Assembly: GCA_913056335.1 (NCBI GenBank)
Contig: CAJXLX010000013.1
Span: forward strand, 1 to 47,187
Direction: 5' to 3'
Source: an uncultured Rhodothermaceae bacterium
GTDB taxonomy: Bacteria; Bacteroidota; Rhodothermia; Rhodothermales; Salinibacteraceae
DNA: 47,187 bases
Position 1 is the first letter of the stretch. Each line of letters opens with the position of its first letter. The translations under genes and the position numbers were made by a program. The notes below the pieces were generated by a model. The model saw only the letters and a list, made by a program, of their open reading frames with translations. It did not search any database and was not told the origin of the DNA. Of this stretch, positions 1-8,761 are shown one piece after another.

Positions 1-657
1 TATCTGGTTGAGGGGGATTCGGCAGGGGGATCTGCCAAGCAGGCGCGCGACCGTCACTTCCAGGCGATCCTGCCGCTCCGAGGCAAGATCCTGAACGTCG
101 AAAAGGCGCGGCTCGACCGCATCCTCGAAAATAACGAGATCCAGAACATCGTGACGGCCCTCGGCACGGGCCTCACCAGCACCGAAGAGGAGTTCGACCT
201 GTCGCGGCTTCGCTACCACCGACTGGTGATTATGACGGATGCCGATGTCGATGGGGCGCACATCCGTACGCTCTTGCTCACGTTCTTCTACCGGCAGCTG
301 CGCCCGCTCATCGAGCAGGGATATGTGTACATTGCCATGCCGCCGCTCTACCGCATCCAACAGAGCAAGGACGAATACTACCTGTGGACGGACGACCAGA
401 TGCGCGAGAAGATGACGGAGCTGCGCGCCAATGGCAAGGCCAAGCCCAGCCTGCAGCGCTACAAGGGCCTCGGCGAAATGAACCCGGAGCAGCTGTGGAC
501 AACCACGATGGATCCGGACACGCGTAAGCTGCAGCAGGTGTCGATCAACGATGCCGCCAGCGCCGACCACACCTTTAGCACGCTTATGGGCGACTCCGTC
601 GAGCCGCGCCGTAAGTTCATCGAACGCAATGCCAAGTACGCCACCATCGACGTGTAG
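1..657 (+). CDS. gyrB: DNA gyrase subunit B, C-terminal part (truncated by window start)
   Basis: The reading frame is open from base 1 and runs to a TAG at 655-657, so this is the last 218 codons of a gene that starts outside the window. It opens inside the TOPRIM domain with [15 protein letters not shown], whose Glu is the catalytic acid, and continues to the metal-binding [19 protein letters not shown]. The gyrase B C-terminal signature [15 protein letters not shown] and the tail [19 protein letters not shown] follow. GyrB is the ATPase and religation subunit of the A2B2 gyrase, which introduces negative supercoils. The [11 protein letters not shown] block and the short tail favour GyrB over ParE. 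The ATPase domain is outside the window and cannot be checked. Confidence 0.96.
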   Translation, partial: YLVEGDSAGGSAKQARDRHFQAILPLRGKILNVEKARLDRILENNEIQNIVTALGTGLTSTEEEFDLSRLRYHRLVIMTDADVDGAHIRTLLLTFFYRQLRPLIEQGYVYIAMPPLYRIQQSKDEYYLWTDDQMREKMTELRANGKAKPSLQRYKGLGEMNPEQLWTTTMDPDTRKLQQVSINDAASADHTFSTLMGDSVEPRRKFIERNAKYATIDV

Positions 658-708
658 CGGTTCGCCCTCCGGTTCGCTGCTTGTCGTGTTGCCGGCCCCG
701 CCGTACCT

Positions 709-1692
709 ATGTCGACTCCTGAGCTGTCCATCGTCGTTCCGGTGTACAATGAAGCCGACTCGCTCCCCGAGCTGGCCGACCGGCTGCGCGCGGCCTGCGC
801 CGACTATGCCCTGGAGGTGTGGCTCGTTGACGATGGTTCGACTGACGACTCATGGGCCGTCATCACGGCGCTCCATGAGGACGATGAGCGGTTTCGGGGG
901 ATTCGACTGCAGCGCAACTATGGCAAGTCCGCCGCGCTCGCAGTTGGGTTTGAGCGCGTGCGCGCCCCGTACGTCGTTACGCTGGATGCAGATCTGCAAG
1001 ACGACCCTGACGAAATCCCGGCGCTCGTTGCCCTACTCGACGACGGATATGATCTCGTAAGCGGGTGGAAACGCACGCGCCACGATCCACTCTCGAAGAC
1101 GATTCCGAGCCGTTTCTTCAACGGTGTAACCCGGCTGGTGTCGGGTATCGGTATCCACGACTTTAACTGCGGACTCAAAGCGTACCGCCGCGAGGTCGTG
1201 CAGTCCATTAATCTGTATGGCGAACTGCATCGCTACATTCCGCTGCTGGCGAAATGGGAGGGCTTCGACCGCATCACTGAAAAACCGGTGCAGCACCACC
1301 CACGCAAGCATGGCACCACCAAGTTCGGACTGGAACGGTTCATCCGTGGCTTTTTGGATTTTGTGTCGGTGCTGTTTCTCACGCGGTTTGCCGCCCGCCC
1401 CATGCACTTCTTTGGCGGACTCGGCACGCTTAGCTTCACAACCGGCTTCATCGTAAGCCTATGGCTCTCCATCGAAAAGCTGGTGTTTGGCCACGCGCTG
1501 GGTGACCGTCCGTTGCTTCTACTGGGCCTCTTGCTCATTCTGTTTGGGGCACAGATGTTCACGACCGGTCTGCTGGGCGAAATGATTGTGCGCCCCCGCA
1601 TGGAAACGACCGACGCCTACCGCATCGCCGAACAGCACGAAGTGTCGTCTACGCAAGCGGTGTCGCCGTCGGTGTCTGCTGCCAGTGGCTAA
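709..1692 (+). CDS. Family 2 glycosyltransferase, polyprenyl-phosphate sugar transferase type
   Basis: The 327-residue protein starts with a GT-A fold: IVVPVYNEADSLPEL at about residues 8-22, nucleotide-binding VDDGSTDDS near 40-48, and metal-binding DADLQDDPDEIP at 93-104. Two hydrophobic segments near the C-terminus (about 230-255 and 268-292) match the membrane anchors of DPM1/GtrB/ArnC-like enzymes. These transfer a sugar from a nucleotide donor to undecaprenyl or dolichyl phosphate on the cytoplasmic face of the inner membrane. It starts 51 bases after gyrB on the same strand with no clear ribosome binding site. Donor sugar and pathway cannot be told from the sequence; cell-envelope glycan or lipid modification is an inference. 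Confidence 0.88.
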   Translation: MSTPELSIVVPVYNEADSLPELADRLRAACADYALEVWLVDDGSTDDSWAVITALHEDDERFRGIRLQRNYGKSAALAVGFERVRAPYVVTLDADLQDDPDEIPALVALLDDGYDLVSGWKRTRHDPLSKTIPSRFFNGVTRLVSGIGIHDFNCGLKAYRREVVQSINLYGELHRYIPLLAKWEGFDRITEKPVQHHPRKHGTTKFGLERFIRGFLDFVSVLFLTRFAARPMHFFGGLGTLSFTTGFIVSLWLSIEKLVFGHALGDRPLLLLGLLLILFGAQMFTTGLLGEMIVRPRMETTDAYRIAEQHEVSSTQAVSPSVSAASG

Positions 1693-1785
1693 CACCAAAC
1701 GATTAACAAATCGTAATACGTTTGGGATGGATGTACAGGGCACACATTCATAAGTTATACCTTCATTGTCAGCCATTCGCTCTGA

Positions 1786-4700
1786 ATGTCTCGCTCTGCC
1801 ATGATCGAACCGCTACACCTGCCTCTCCTTCGCCGCGCTGGTTGGCGTCACGTGTTACTGCTTATCGGATTGCTGTTCTGCCTGGCGCGTCCGGCCACGG
1901 CCCAGCAAGACCTGCTTGGATACTGGAATTTCAACAGTCCAGAACCAAGCGGAAATCCGTGGCCCGCGCCGATTGAGACTACGTTCGGCACCGGAGCGAT
2001 TACGTACAACGTTGGCACAGACAACCTGGAAGATTTTAGTGGTGACACCAGCAACGCCCAGGGCGACGACGCATCTGGTGCGAGCTTTACCGTACAGGAC
2101 AACGCAGAAAATGGCAATCACTTCGACATCGCCGTCTCGACCGAAAACGCCGAGAATATCGAGCTTGTGTTCTGGACGCGCCGAACCGGCACCGGATTTG
2201 ACAACAACGCCGTGCGCTACTCCACCGACGGCGGAGCCACCTTCACGCAAGCATTCTCCTTCACCCCCAGCGGCACATCCAGCGGCGCAGTCGAAACCTT
2301 CGACTTTTCCAGCATTGCGGCACTTAACGACAACCCCGATGTCGTCTTCCGCATCACGCTCGACGGGGCAACTGACGCACTCGGCAACAACCGCTACGAC
2401 AACATCACCGTACGCGGCGATCTGCAGCCCGCCAGCGGACCGCTTGCGCTCACGGCCATCGACGAACCAACCCGCCTCAATTTTCAGGGCGTTCGGGCCG
2501 GGGGATTCGATGCCTCTCCCTCCCTCGGACAGCTGGATTCAGATGCGATCGTAATTTTCGGGTTGAGCGATGGCAATCTTGGCTTTGGAGGCACCGCCAC
2601 CTCCGGAGATTTTGCGCGCGGAGTGAGCACAGGCGGCGAGACAACAGGCGGCGTGTACGCGTTTGACGTGAGCACACCTACCGATCTTAGCAGCGGCTAT
2701 GGCGATTACGTCCTTGGCCTTAAACCGGGCGGAAGCGACGTTACGCCCGGCGCGGTGTATCTCTGCTACCGGAACGACACAGGCACGCTCATCAACAGCG
2801 GGTTCGATGTCGCCTACGACTTGTGGGTGCTCAACGACGAAAACCGAAGCCAGCGCATCGACCTGAAATACGCAACCGGCTCCACCTGCCAGACCGACGG
2901 CGACGAGGCCAGCAGCTTTGCCGATAGCGGGCAGTCGTTCACGATCCCACAGGCGGCCCAGACCACTCCTGAGTGGACACGCACCGCGCAAGCAACCGTT
3001 CTCGAAGCCGGAGTGCCCGACGGTGATTTCCTTACGCTGGCGCTTGTTACCGATGATGCAGGCGGTAGCGGAGGGCGTCCGCAGTTCGGCGTTAACAATA
3101 TCGATGTGACGCCCCGCCGAGTACGCGGCACACCACTCGTCATCAGCAACCTGAATGACACCGTAAGTGAGGACTTCAACGCGTTTCAGGGTACTGGATT
3201 CGGGGCATTTCCTGCTCCCGGACAGCTTACCTCCGAGGCGTTTATCGTCCGTGCTGATGCGGCGAACACCTTCGACTTTGGCGACATGCGCGCCGATGAG
3301 CGCCTGGCTGAGGGCACCAATCCCGGCGGCGCTTTTTCCGCAGGCGTGTACAGCTTCGATGTGGGAGGCGGCGACCAGGCGCTGGGCGTGCAACCTGGGG
3401 CTGACTTCATGACCGACGCGCCCGGTGCGCTCGTAGCACGCTACCAGAACGACACCGGACTGCTGATCGACGCGATCAACATCGCGTACGACATCGAAGT
3501 GTTTAACGACGAAGCCCGCTCCAGCAGCTTCAATCTGTCGTATGCCGTGACCGACGCCGCAACCTACCCGGGCGATGGAGCCTTCACACCTGCTATCGGA
3601 GCCAACTACACCTCGCCCCAGGCTGCTGATAGCAGTCCTACATGGCAGACGGTGAACCGCAGTGAGACGCTCACCAACCTGAACCTTGACGACCGGGAGT
3701 ATCTGCTTCTGCAATTTACCATAGGGGATGCAGGCGGCAGTGGCAGTCGCGATGAGCTTGCCCTCAACAATCTGGAGGCTTCGTTCAACACTGCCACGGC
3801 GCGCTTCCTGACCGACGCTGCTACCGTCACCGTGGGCGATGAGAGCGCAAGCGCCGGCTCTTTTCCACTTCTGGTAGAACTTCAGAATCCGCCGAGCACC
3901 GATACCGATCTCGAAGTCGAGTTCGATGATGCGAGCAGCACCGTATCCGCGAGCGACATTGGCTTCACGGATCCAACGACCCTCACGATAGATGGCGGTA
4001 CGTCGAATCCAGCCCGCGCGACCGTAGCCACGCTCGATCTTTCGGATCCAGCGATCGTCAGCGGCGAAGGCACCGCCATCTTCACACTTACGTCTTCTGA
4101 CGTAGACGTAAGCACCTCCACGCTCACCCTCACCCTGCTCGATCCAGATGCACCTAATGTGCTCATCACCGAGTTCATGGCTGCGCCCAGCGTAAACGAC
4201 AGTGACGGCGAGTGGGTCGAACTCTACAACACCACCGATAGCGACATTGATTTAACGGGATGGCAGATTGATACGCCGGGGACCACACCCAATGATATTG
4301 GCGCAGTCACCATTCCCGCACGCGGCTTCGCGGTGCTCTGTAGCACCACCGATGTATCACAAAACGGCGGCGTGCGCTGCGACACCGAGGCCACCCTCGG
4401 CCTCACCAATGGCGGCGGAACCATTGAGGTGTTCAACAACTCCAGCACATCGGTTACTACGGTCGATTATGGAAGCGGTAATTTGAATGTTGACGCAGGC
4501 AAATCGAACGTATTCACGGGCACGGCGCAGAACAATAACGCGGACCGCTGGACCGTGGCAGATCGGCGCGAGAAGGGGTTTCTCTTCGCGCGCAGCAACC
4601 CGGATCGCACCGACCTGGGCAGTCCCGGACAGAACGGCCCCGAGCAGCAGCTTCAGCCCACTGCAACCATTGCGGGCAACTCAGGCTGGCGCATGCTGGC

Positions 4701-6429
4701 CCCACCGGTGCAGAGCCTGACCGTAGCCAATCTGGCTGACCAGAACATGGTGCAGGGCGTGTCTGATCTTCCACTGGGCGGAGACGATAACCTGTACACG
4801 TGGCAATCGACCGGGTGGACACCTGCAGCCTCGGGAAGCGAGGCGTTGCCTGAAGGCAAGGGATTCATCTGGTACATGTGGGAGACCTCCGCGCCCGTGA
4901 GCGCCTACAGTCCGTTTCCGTTTGTGCTGGATGCGGAAGGTCTCGCGCCCGACACCGATGTGAGCGTCAACGTAAACGACGGCGGCACCTTCGAGGGCAC
5001 CGAGTTCCACCTGCTCGGCAACCCCTATCCGTACACGTTCGACCTGGCTGTGCTGAATCTGGCCGATCAGAACTTCAGCACCACCGTGCAGGTGTGGGAT
5101 CCGAGTGCCAACGGCGGTACGGGCTCGTACACCCCGCGCACGCAGGGTACGCCCGGACGCGATCGCGTGGCGCCGTGGCAGGGATTCTTTGTGGAGCGGG
5201 TCAGTGGTTCGGCATCCACCTTAACGTTTAGCGCCGATGGCCGCCGCATCGAACCGCAGCAACCGCTGGCCCAGCCGCCCAGCATGCAGGCACGCATCAC
5301 GCTTGCCATTGACGGGCGCGATGCCGAAGGCCGCCTGCAGACGTCCGATGAAGCGCTCGAAGTGGTGCTGCATCCCAACGCCACCACCGGATACGACGTG
5401 CACAGCGCGCAGAAACTGACGCCGATGACCGGCACGTACGTCACGCTGGCCGCTCAGGGCACGCGCAACGGACAGCCCACGCGCCAGGCGCGCTACTCGC
5501 TGCCCAACGACATCGTCGACCCGGTTTCGATTCCGCTTGTAGTCGATCATGCGAACGCCGCCTCCATCGAAACACTGCAGATCCGCTGGCCCATAGTAGA
5601 CGGATTCCCCGATTCGTGGTCGGTGACACTGCTCGACACCGCCACCGACACCGAGGTCGACCTGCAAGCGCACAATGCGTACACGGCCGATGCGCTGCTT
5701 CAGTCCACGGCCCAAGAAACCACCTCGACCCGTTCGGGCCTTGTGCTTCCAGAGGGTATTGCGCTGGATGCGGTCGCGCCGTCGCTTGGCAACCCTGCTC
5801 CAACCACCGAGCCGGGCGCTGCATCGCGCTTCATTCTGCACATTGAACCCGACGCGGGAACGCCGCTGCCGGTAGAGCTAACCGAATTCACCGTGCAGAC
5901 GGCGGGAGAGGCCGCTACGGTGCAGTGGAGCACCCAATCCGAAACCAATAATGCGGGATTCGAGGTGCAGCACCAAGGACCGCAGGCAGACACATTCACC
6001 GCACTTGGATTCGTAGACGGTCACGGCACCACCGATACGCCCCAATCCTACACGTTCCAGGCCAACGCGCTGGCCCCGGGCACGCACCGCTTCCGCCTGG
6101 CGCAGCAAGATACCGATGGCACGACGACCCGTACCGAGCCAACGGAGGTCACAGTACAGCTATACGATGCGGCGCAGATGCAGGTGTATCCGGTGCCGGT
6201 GCGGTCGGGGGCCACGGTCCAATTTGCGGTGGATACAGCGCAGCACGTGCGCGTCGAGGTGTACAACATGCTTGGCCAGCGCGTGCGTACACTGCACGAG
6301 GGGCCGGTCGTGGCACATGAGCAGCAGACGCTCCAGTGGCCTGGTCGCGGCTTGGCCAGCGGACTCTACATCGTGCGGCTGCAGGGCGAGCATGTGCAAA
6401 CAACGCAGCGTGTTACGGTTGTGCGGTAA
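1786..6429 (+). CDS. Large secreted multidomain protein with lamin-tail domain and type IX sorting domain
   Basis: The 1547-residue product has a signal peptide: a basic start, the hydrophobic LLLIGLLFCLARP and an ATAQQ cleavage region near residue 40. The layout that can be read is: an N-terminal beta-rich module (about 41-213, LLGYWNFN to YDNITVRGD) also found in the secreted nuclease at 34867-39144; two tandem repeats of about 210 residues (about 229-443 and 460-668, sharing YRNDTG, PGQLTSEAF/LGQLDSDAI and DDAGGSG/GDAGGSG); a Calx-beta-like stretch (671-785); a lamin-tail domain (about 790-905, VLITEFMAAP, EWVELYN, LTGWQI); and a C-terminal type IX sorting domain (1464-1547, VYPVPVRSGATVQF, VYNMLGQRVR, GLYIVRLQG, VTVVR). 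Export and cell-surface attachment or release are expected. No enzymatic domain was recognised. An alternative start lies at 1801. Confidence 0.9.
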   Translation: MSRSAMIEPLHLPLLRRAGWRHVLLLIGLLFCLARPATAQQDLLGYWNFNSPEPSGNPWPAPIETTFGTGAITYNVGTDNLEDFSGDTSNAQGDDASGASFTVQDNAENGNHFDIAVSTENAENIELVFWTRRTGTGFDNNAVRYSTDGGATFTQAFSFTPSGTSSGAVETFDFSSIAALNDNPDVVFRITLDGATDALGNNRYDNITVRGDLQPASGPLALTAIDEPTRLNFQGVRAGGFDASPSLGQLDSDAIVIFGLSDGNLGFGGTATSGDFARGVSTGGETTGGVYAFDVSTPTDLSSGYGDYVLGLKPGGSDVTPGAVYLCYRNDTGTLINSGFDVAYDLWVLNDENRSQRIDLKYATGSTCQTDGDEASSFADSGQSFTIPQAAQTTPEWTRTAQATVLEAGVPDGDFLTLALVTDDAGGSGGRPQFGVNNIDVTPRRVRGTPLVISNLNDTVSEDFNAFQGTGFGAFPAPGQLTSEAFIVRADAANTFDFGDMRADERLAEGTNPGGAFSAGVYSFDVGGGDQALGVQPGADFMTDAPGALVARYQNDTGLLIDAINIAYDIEVFNDEARSSSFNLSYAVTDAATYPGDGAFTPAIGANYTSPQAADSSPTWQTVNRSETLTNLNLDDREYLLLQFTIGDAGGSGSRDELALNNLEASFNTATARFLTDAATVTVGDESASAGSFPLLVELQNPPSTDTDLEVEFDDASSTVSASDIGFTDPTTLTIDGGTSNPARATVATLDLSDPAIVSGEGTAIFTLTSSDVDVSTSTLTLTLLDPDAPNVLITEFMAAPSVNDSDGEWVELYNTTDSDIDLTGWQIDTPGTTPNDIGAVTIPARGFAVLCSTTDVSQNGGVRCDTEATLGLTNGGGTIEVFNNSSTSVTTVDYGSGNLNVDAGKSNVFTGTAQNNNADRWTVADRREKGFLFARSNPDRTDLGSPGQNGPEQQLQPTATIAGNSGWRMLAPPVQSLTVANLADQNMVQGVSDLPLGGDDNLYTWQSTGWTPAASGSEALPEGKGFIWYMWETSAPVSAYSPFPFVLDAEGLAPDTDVSVNVNDGGTFEGTEFHLLGNPYPYTFDLAVLNLADQNFSTTVQVWDPSANGGTGSYTPRTQGTPGRDRVAPWQGFFVERVSGSASTLTFSADGRRIEPQQPLAQPPSMQARITLAIDGRDAEGRLQTSDEALEVVLHPNATTGYDVHSAQKLTPMTGTYVTLAAQGTRNGQPTRQARYSLPNDIVDPVSIPLVVDHANAASIETLQIRWPIVDGFPDSWSVTLLDTATDTEVDLQAHNAYTADALLQSTAQETTSTRSGLVLPEGIALDAVAPSLGNPAPTTEPGAASRFILHIEPDAGTPLPVELTEFTVQTAGEAATVQWSTQSETNNAGFEVQHQGPQADTFTALGFVDGHGTTDTPQSYTFQANALAPGTHRFRLAQQDTDGTTTRTEPTEVTVQLYDAAQMQVYPVPVRSGATVQFAVDTAQHVRVEVYNMLGQRVRTLHEGPVVAHEQQTLQWPGRGLASGLYIVRLQGEHVQTTQRVTVVR

Positions 6430-6496
6430 GCGTTGCCTAAAGGCGCGCGGACACATTAAATGTGCTACAGTAGAGGAAACAACAGGGCTAAAAAAG

Positions 6497-6533
6497 AAGC
6501 GGTCCGCACTACATAGTAGCAGGCGGACCGCTT
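6497..6533 (-). terminator. Intrinsic terminator hairpin, mainly minus strand
   Basis: AAGCGGTCCGC at 6497-6507 pairs perfectly with GCGGACCGCTT at 6523-6533, an 11-bp stem with a 15-base loop. On the minus strand it is followed by CTTCTTTTTAG, a usable U tract. On the plus strand the tail is only TTTCGG. It lies between the convergent ends of the large secreted protein (6429) and the acidic small protein (6566), so it probably serves the latter and perhaps both. Confidence 0.8.
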
Positions 6534-6565
6534 TCGGCTGGCGAGGTGAGCATTATCAGCGTGTG

Positions 6566-6793
6566 TTAAAACGCACCGTCGAAGTCCTCGTAATAGTCAT
6601 CGCCGTAGAGGTAATCGTCGTCTTCATCGTCGAAGTCGTCGAAATCATCCTCCAGGTCATCGATCAGGTCGTCCTCATCGTAGTACCCATCATCGAGGAG
6701 TTCATCGTCGAGAGCGGAGTACGCAAACGGATCGTCAAACCGCCGCATGATGTCGTCGGTCGCGTCGTAGAGGGTATCTTCTTCGTAAAACAT
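6566..6793 (-). CDS. Very acidic 75-residue protein of unknown function
   Basis: The protein has 35 Asp/Glu in 75 residues and only two basic residues (the RR pair near position 17). Tyr and Phe are scattered among Asp runs such as DDFDDFDDEDDDYLYGDD. There is no signal peptide or transmembrane segment. It looks disordered or calcium/cation-binding, or a DNA-mimic-like protein; all of these are inference. Support for a real gene is the coherent composition with no Cys or long hydrophobic stretch, an isolated position, and a strong terminator 33 bases downstream on its strand. GC-rich chance reading frames rarely give such a biased product, but the Asp runs come from GAT/GAC/GAA repeats, so a low-complexity artefact is possible. 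Confidence 0.65.
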   Translation of the reverse strand: MFYEEDTLYDATDDIMRRFDDPFAYSALDDELLDDGYYDEDDLIDDLEDDFDDFDDEDDDYLYGDDYYEDFDGAF

Positions 6794-7178
6794 AGCAGGT
6801 CATGGTGTCTGTTGGCGAAGCCACAAGCGGATGCGGGACGCCGCACGCGCATCAGAAATATCGTGGGTTCAGTGTGTCCGATCGACGCGCGATGCAGCTA
6901 CAGGTTTCCCTTTCGAGCGACGACCGCTAATTTCACAAAACCTACGCAGGGCGGCGTATCGCGATCGTTCTTTCGCCAACGTAGAAGCACCAAGGCGAAA
7001 GAAAGTACGTCATATCAGCATGTGGATGTGCGCTTTTGGTATGTGTTTGCATACACTCTGTGCATACATCATTCGATTAGCGTGCGTAGACGGTGCTCAG
7101 CCGACCTGGAACGGGCCGTACATGCCACGAGCAAAATACGCATTAAGGCAGCAACGGGATGTAAGGAGGCAGGAATCT
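6794..7178. other. Intergenic region between divergent genes
   Basis: About 385 bases separate the acidic protein and the leader ORF at 7179. An open frame crosses part of it (from 6831), but its translation has no recognisable features and rare-looking composition, so it is not called. Around 7036-7070 there is an AT-richer patch with GTATG and GCATAC half sites repeated (GGTATGTG, TTGCATACAC, GTGCATACAT), which could hold the promoters of the flanking divergent genes. No RNA gene was recognised. Confidence 0.4.
7163..7169 (+). promoter_or_regulatory. Strong Shine-Dalgarno site AAGGAGG
   Basis: AAGGAGG sits nine bases before the ATG at 7179. It is an exact anti-SD complement in a window where most genes show no SD at all. 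It decides in favour of translation starting at the short ORF 7179-7235 rather than directly at the downstream gene. Confidence 0.7.
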
Positions 7179-7235
7179 ATGCGTTACGCGGCTCGTTGGT
7201 GGTATGCTAACTCTTTTGCAACAACCCGCTCCTGA
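7179..7235 (+). CDS. Putative 18-residue leader peptide / upstream ORF
   Basis: The ORF encodes MRYAARWWYANSFATTRS and has the best ribosome binding site seen in the window (AAGGAGG at 7163-7169). Its TGA (7233-7235) is one base before the ATG at 7237 of the downstream gene, a classic arrangement for translational coupling or reinitiation. The WWY triplet is reminiscent of attenuator leader peptides that sense aromatic amino acids, but I see no strong antiterminator/terminator pair, so coupling alone is the safer reading. It overlaps the alternative start of the next gene at 7204. Confidence 0.5.
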   Translation: MRYAARWWYANSFATTRS

Positions 7236-7236
7236 T

Positions 7237-7644
7237 ATGGCCGCAGAACAGCACAGCGCATATCCAGAACCATCCGACTTCAAAGTGATGCGCCCGTCGT
7301 ATCACGAGAAAGATGATGGCTATGTCGTCGCCACAATATCGATCTCGCCGTTTACCGTGAAGGGCGAGAGTATGACCAAGGCAGGCGCCCGGCGCGCTGC
7401 GATTTACGAAGCCGAGAAGACGTACCACTCGTATCACCCATCGTACACGATCGACAACCCGTATCCGGAGCACTTCGTGGATGGGGAGGAGGCCACCTGG
7501 CACCGCGTACCGCCATTTCAGCGCACCACATACGGCGACTACCGCTTTATCGACGCGCAGGGCGAGGAAGAATACGCCGACATCGAGATGATGCTCATGT
7601 GGGATGTGCGCCCTGAAAAAGAGCTGGATCCAGAAGAGGCATAG
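7237..7644 (+). CDS. Conserved-looking hypothetical cytoplasmic protein
   Basis: From the ATG at 7237 the product has 135 residues and no signal peptide or membrane segment. It is rich in Tyr, His and acidic residues, with a central SHPSY/NPYPEHFVDGEEATWHRVPPF stretch and an acidic C-terminus. I do not recognise the family. The frame also allows a start at 7204, but the coupled leader ORF ending at 7235 favours 7237. It converges with the TlpA-like gene, and a hairpin at 7653-7678 separates the two. Function is unknown. Confidence 0.7.
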   Translation: MAAEQHSAYPEPSDFKVMRPSYHEKDDGYVVATISISPFTVKGESMTKAGARRAAIYEAEKTYHSYHPSYTIDNPYPEHFVDGEEATWHRVPPFQRTTYGDYRFIDAQGEEEYADIEMMLMWDVRPEKELDPEEA

Positions 7645-7652
7645 TCCACTCC

Positions 7653-7678
7653 GCTCGCAGATTCGGGCCCCTGCGAGC
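7653..7678. terminator. Hairpin between convergent genes
   Basis: GCTCGCAG at 7653-7660 pairs perfectly with CTGCGAGC at 7671-7678 across a 10-base loop. There is no T tract on either side. It sits in the 46 bases between two convergent stop codons, so a termination or mRNA 3'-end role is likely though not certain. Confidence 0.5.
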
Positions 7679-7690
7679 CACTCGGCTGCA

Positions 7691-8269
7691 TCACGTTAAA
7701 GCACGCAGCACACGATTCAGCGTCGACTTCGGCATGAAGCCGACGTGTTTGTATCGGATGTCGCCATTGGTGTCGATTACGTAGGTGCGCGGGACGGCCT
7801 CGCCTGGAAAGTGCTGGTACGCCAAGGCCCCAGAGGCAATCTGTGGATAGTTGAGCCCCTGCTCTTCAGCAAACGGCTTCACCACACGCGCCCCTTGCTG
7901 GTCGGTGGCCAGTCCTACGAATTGCACCTCGCTGCCCCACTCGTTCTGCAGTTCTACAAAACCGGGCAGTTCTACGCGGCACGGCGGGCACCATGTGGCC
8001 CATACATTTACGACCATCACCTGTCCGGCATGGTCGGCCGTGCGAAACATGGCACCATCAATGGTCTCGTGCGCGAAGGTCGGCGCAGCATTGCCGGGCG
8101 GTTCCAGGTCGATGGTCGGTGGCCAGAATCGGAATATAATATAGAGCACCACGCCTACGAGCACCGGCCAGTGCCAGTACAAACGCACGGCCTTCCCGAT
8201 GCGCGTCCAGGTTGTTGGGGATTCTGGGGACTCCGATTCGGTGGAGGATACCATGAGCATTAGGCACAC
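7691..8269 (-). CDS. Membrane-anchored TlpA/ResA-like thioredoxin
   Basis: The protein has a cytoplasmic N-terminus, one transmembrane helix (about 32-50, HWPVLVGVVLYIIFRFW) and a periplasmic thioredoxin fold with the redox motif WCPPC (Cys94/Cys97 in the long form) and a VPRTYVID cis-Pro segment. TlpA/ResA-type proteins keep cysteines reduced outside the cytoplasm, for example for cytochrome c maturation, or act in general disulfide exchange. In-frame Met codons lie at residues 4 and 6 (8260 and 8254), so the true start may be a few codons inside. It is 192 residues long, normal for the family. The next gene on this strand starts upstream at 8692. No cytochrome biogenesis gene is nearby, so the substrate is open. 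Confidence 0.88.
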   Translation of the reverse strand: MCLMLMVSSTESESPESPTTWTRIGKAVRLYWHWPVLVGVVLYIIFRFWPPTIDLEPPGNAAPTFAHETIDGAMFRTADHAGQVMVVNVWATWCPPCRVELPGFVELQNEWGSEVQFVGLATDQQGARVVKPFAEEQGLNYPQIASGALAYQHFPGEAVPRTYVIDTNGDIRYKHVGFMPKSTLNRVLRALT

Positions 8270-8323
8270 GAAAGCATAAGGAGCGTAGCAACGGGCGATC
8301 GTTCTGTGTGGGCGCAGCGCCTG

Positions 8324-8692
8324 TCACGTATCGTCGGACAGGGTTTTCGGGGCGGGCGAGCGCGCATACACGTCGAATACTGTGCGATCGTCGGGGAGGA
8401 TTAGGGCGAGGACGACTTCGCGCGTGGGGTCGTACGTAGTGGTAAGATGATGCAGCATCTTCATTGCGCTGGCTCTGATCTCGTCGTCTGTGCCCTGAAA
8501 GGTGAGATACCGCAGCGGAGCCGTGCCGCCGTCCTCGGCCTCCCCCGACTGCGGTGTGGGAAAGACGACCGCTCCCCGTCCGCGCTGCTGGTACTGCCGC
8601 CACCCTTGCCGTGCTATCGTCTGCCAGTGCGTTTCAGCAACATGATTGAGCAGGGCACCCGGGTTGGGGGTATCGGACATCTTGGACTCCAT
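8324..8692 (-). CDS. Hypothetical protein
   Basis: The 122-residue product has no signal peptide or transmembrane helix. It contains a plausible alpha/beta pattern (RGAVVFPTP, LRYLTFQGTDDEIRASAMKMLHHL, EVVLALILPDDRTVFDVYA) consistent with a small globular domain. I do not recognise it. It lies between a CDF transporter and the TlpA-like gene on the same strand, with 69 bases to the former and 54 to the latter, so co-transcription is possible. Starts at 8692 or 8680 are both possible. Confidence 0.65.
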   Translation of the reverse strand: MESKMSDTPNPGALLNHVAETHWQTIARQGWRQYQQRGRGAVVFPTPQSGEAEDGGTAPLRYLTFQGTDDEIRASAMKMLHHLTTTYDPTREVVLALILPDDRTVFDVYARSPAPKTLSDDT

Positions 8693-8761
8693 AACAGCAG
8701 CTATTATCGCACAGCGTAGTGAGGAGTGATACGAATGGGGACGCGCATGGTTGGCTCGCCC

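Noticed and set aside
1695-1725. Small inverted repeats CCAAACG/CGTTTGG and ACGATT/AATCGT before the large secreted protein
   Set aside because: Seen, but short and with alternative pairings; no link to a regulator or terminator could be argued.
2539-3714. Minus-strand frame of 391 codons
   Set aside because: It lies wholly within the 1547-residue secreted protein and has no domain or signal peptide.
6116-7210. Plus-strand frame of 364 codons
   Set aside because: It runs through the end of the secreted protein, the terminator hairpin and the acidic gene; its composition changes at each boundary and no family was seen.
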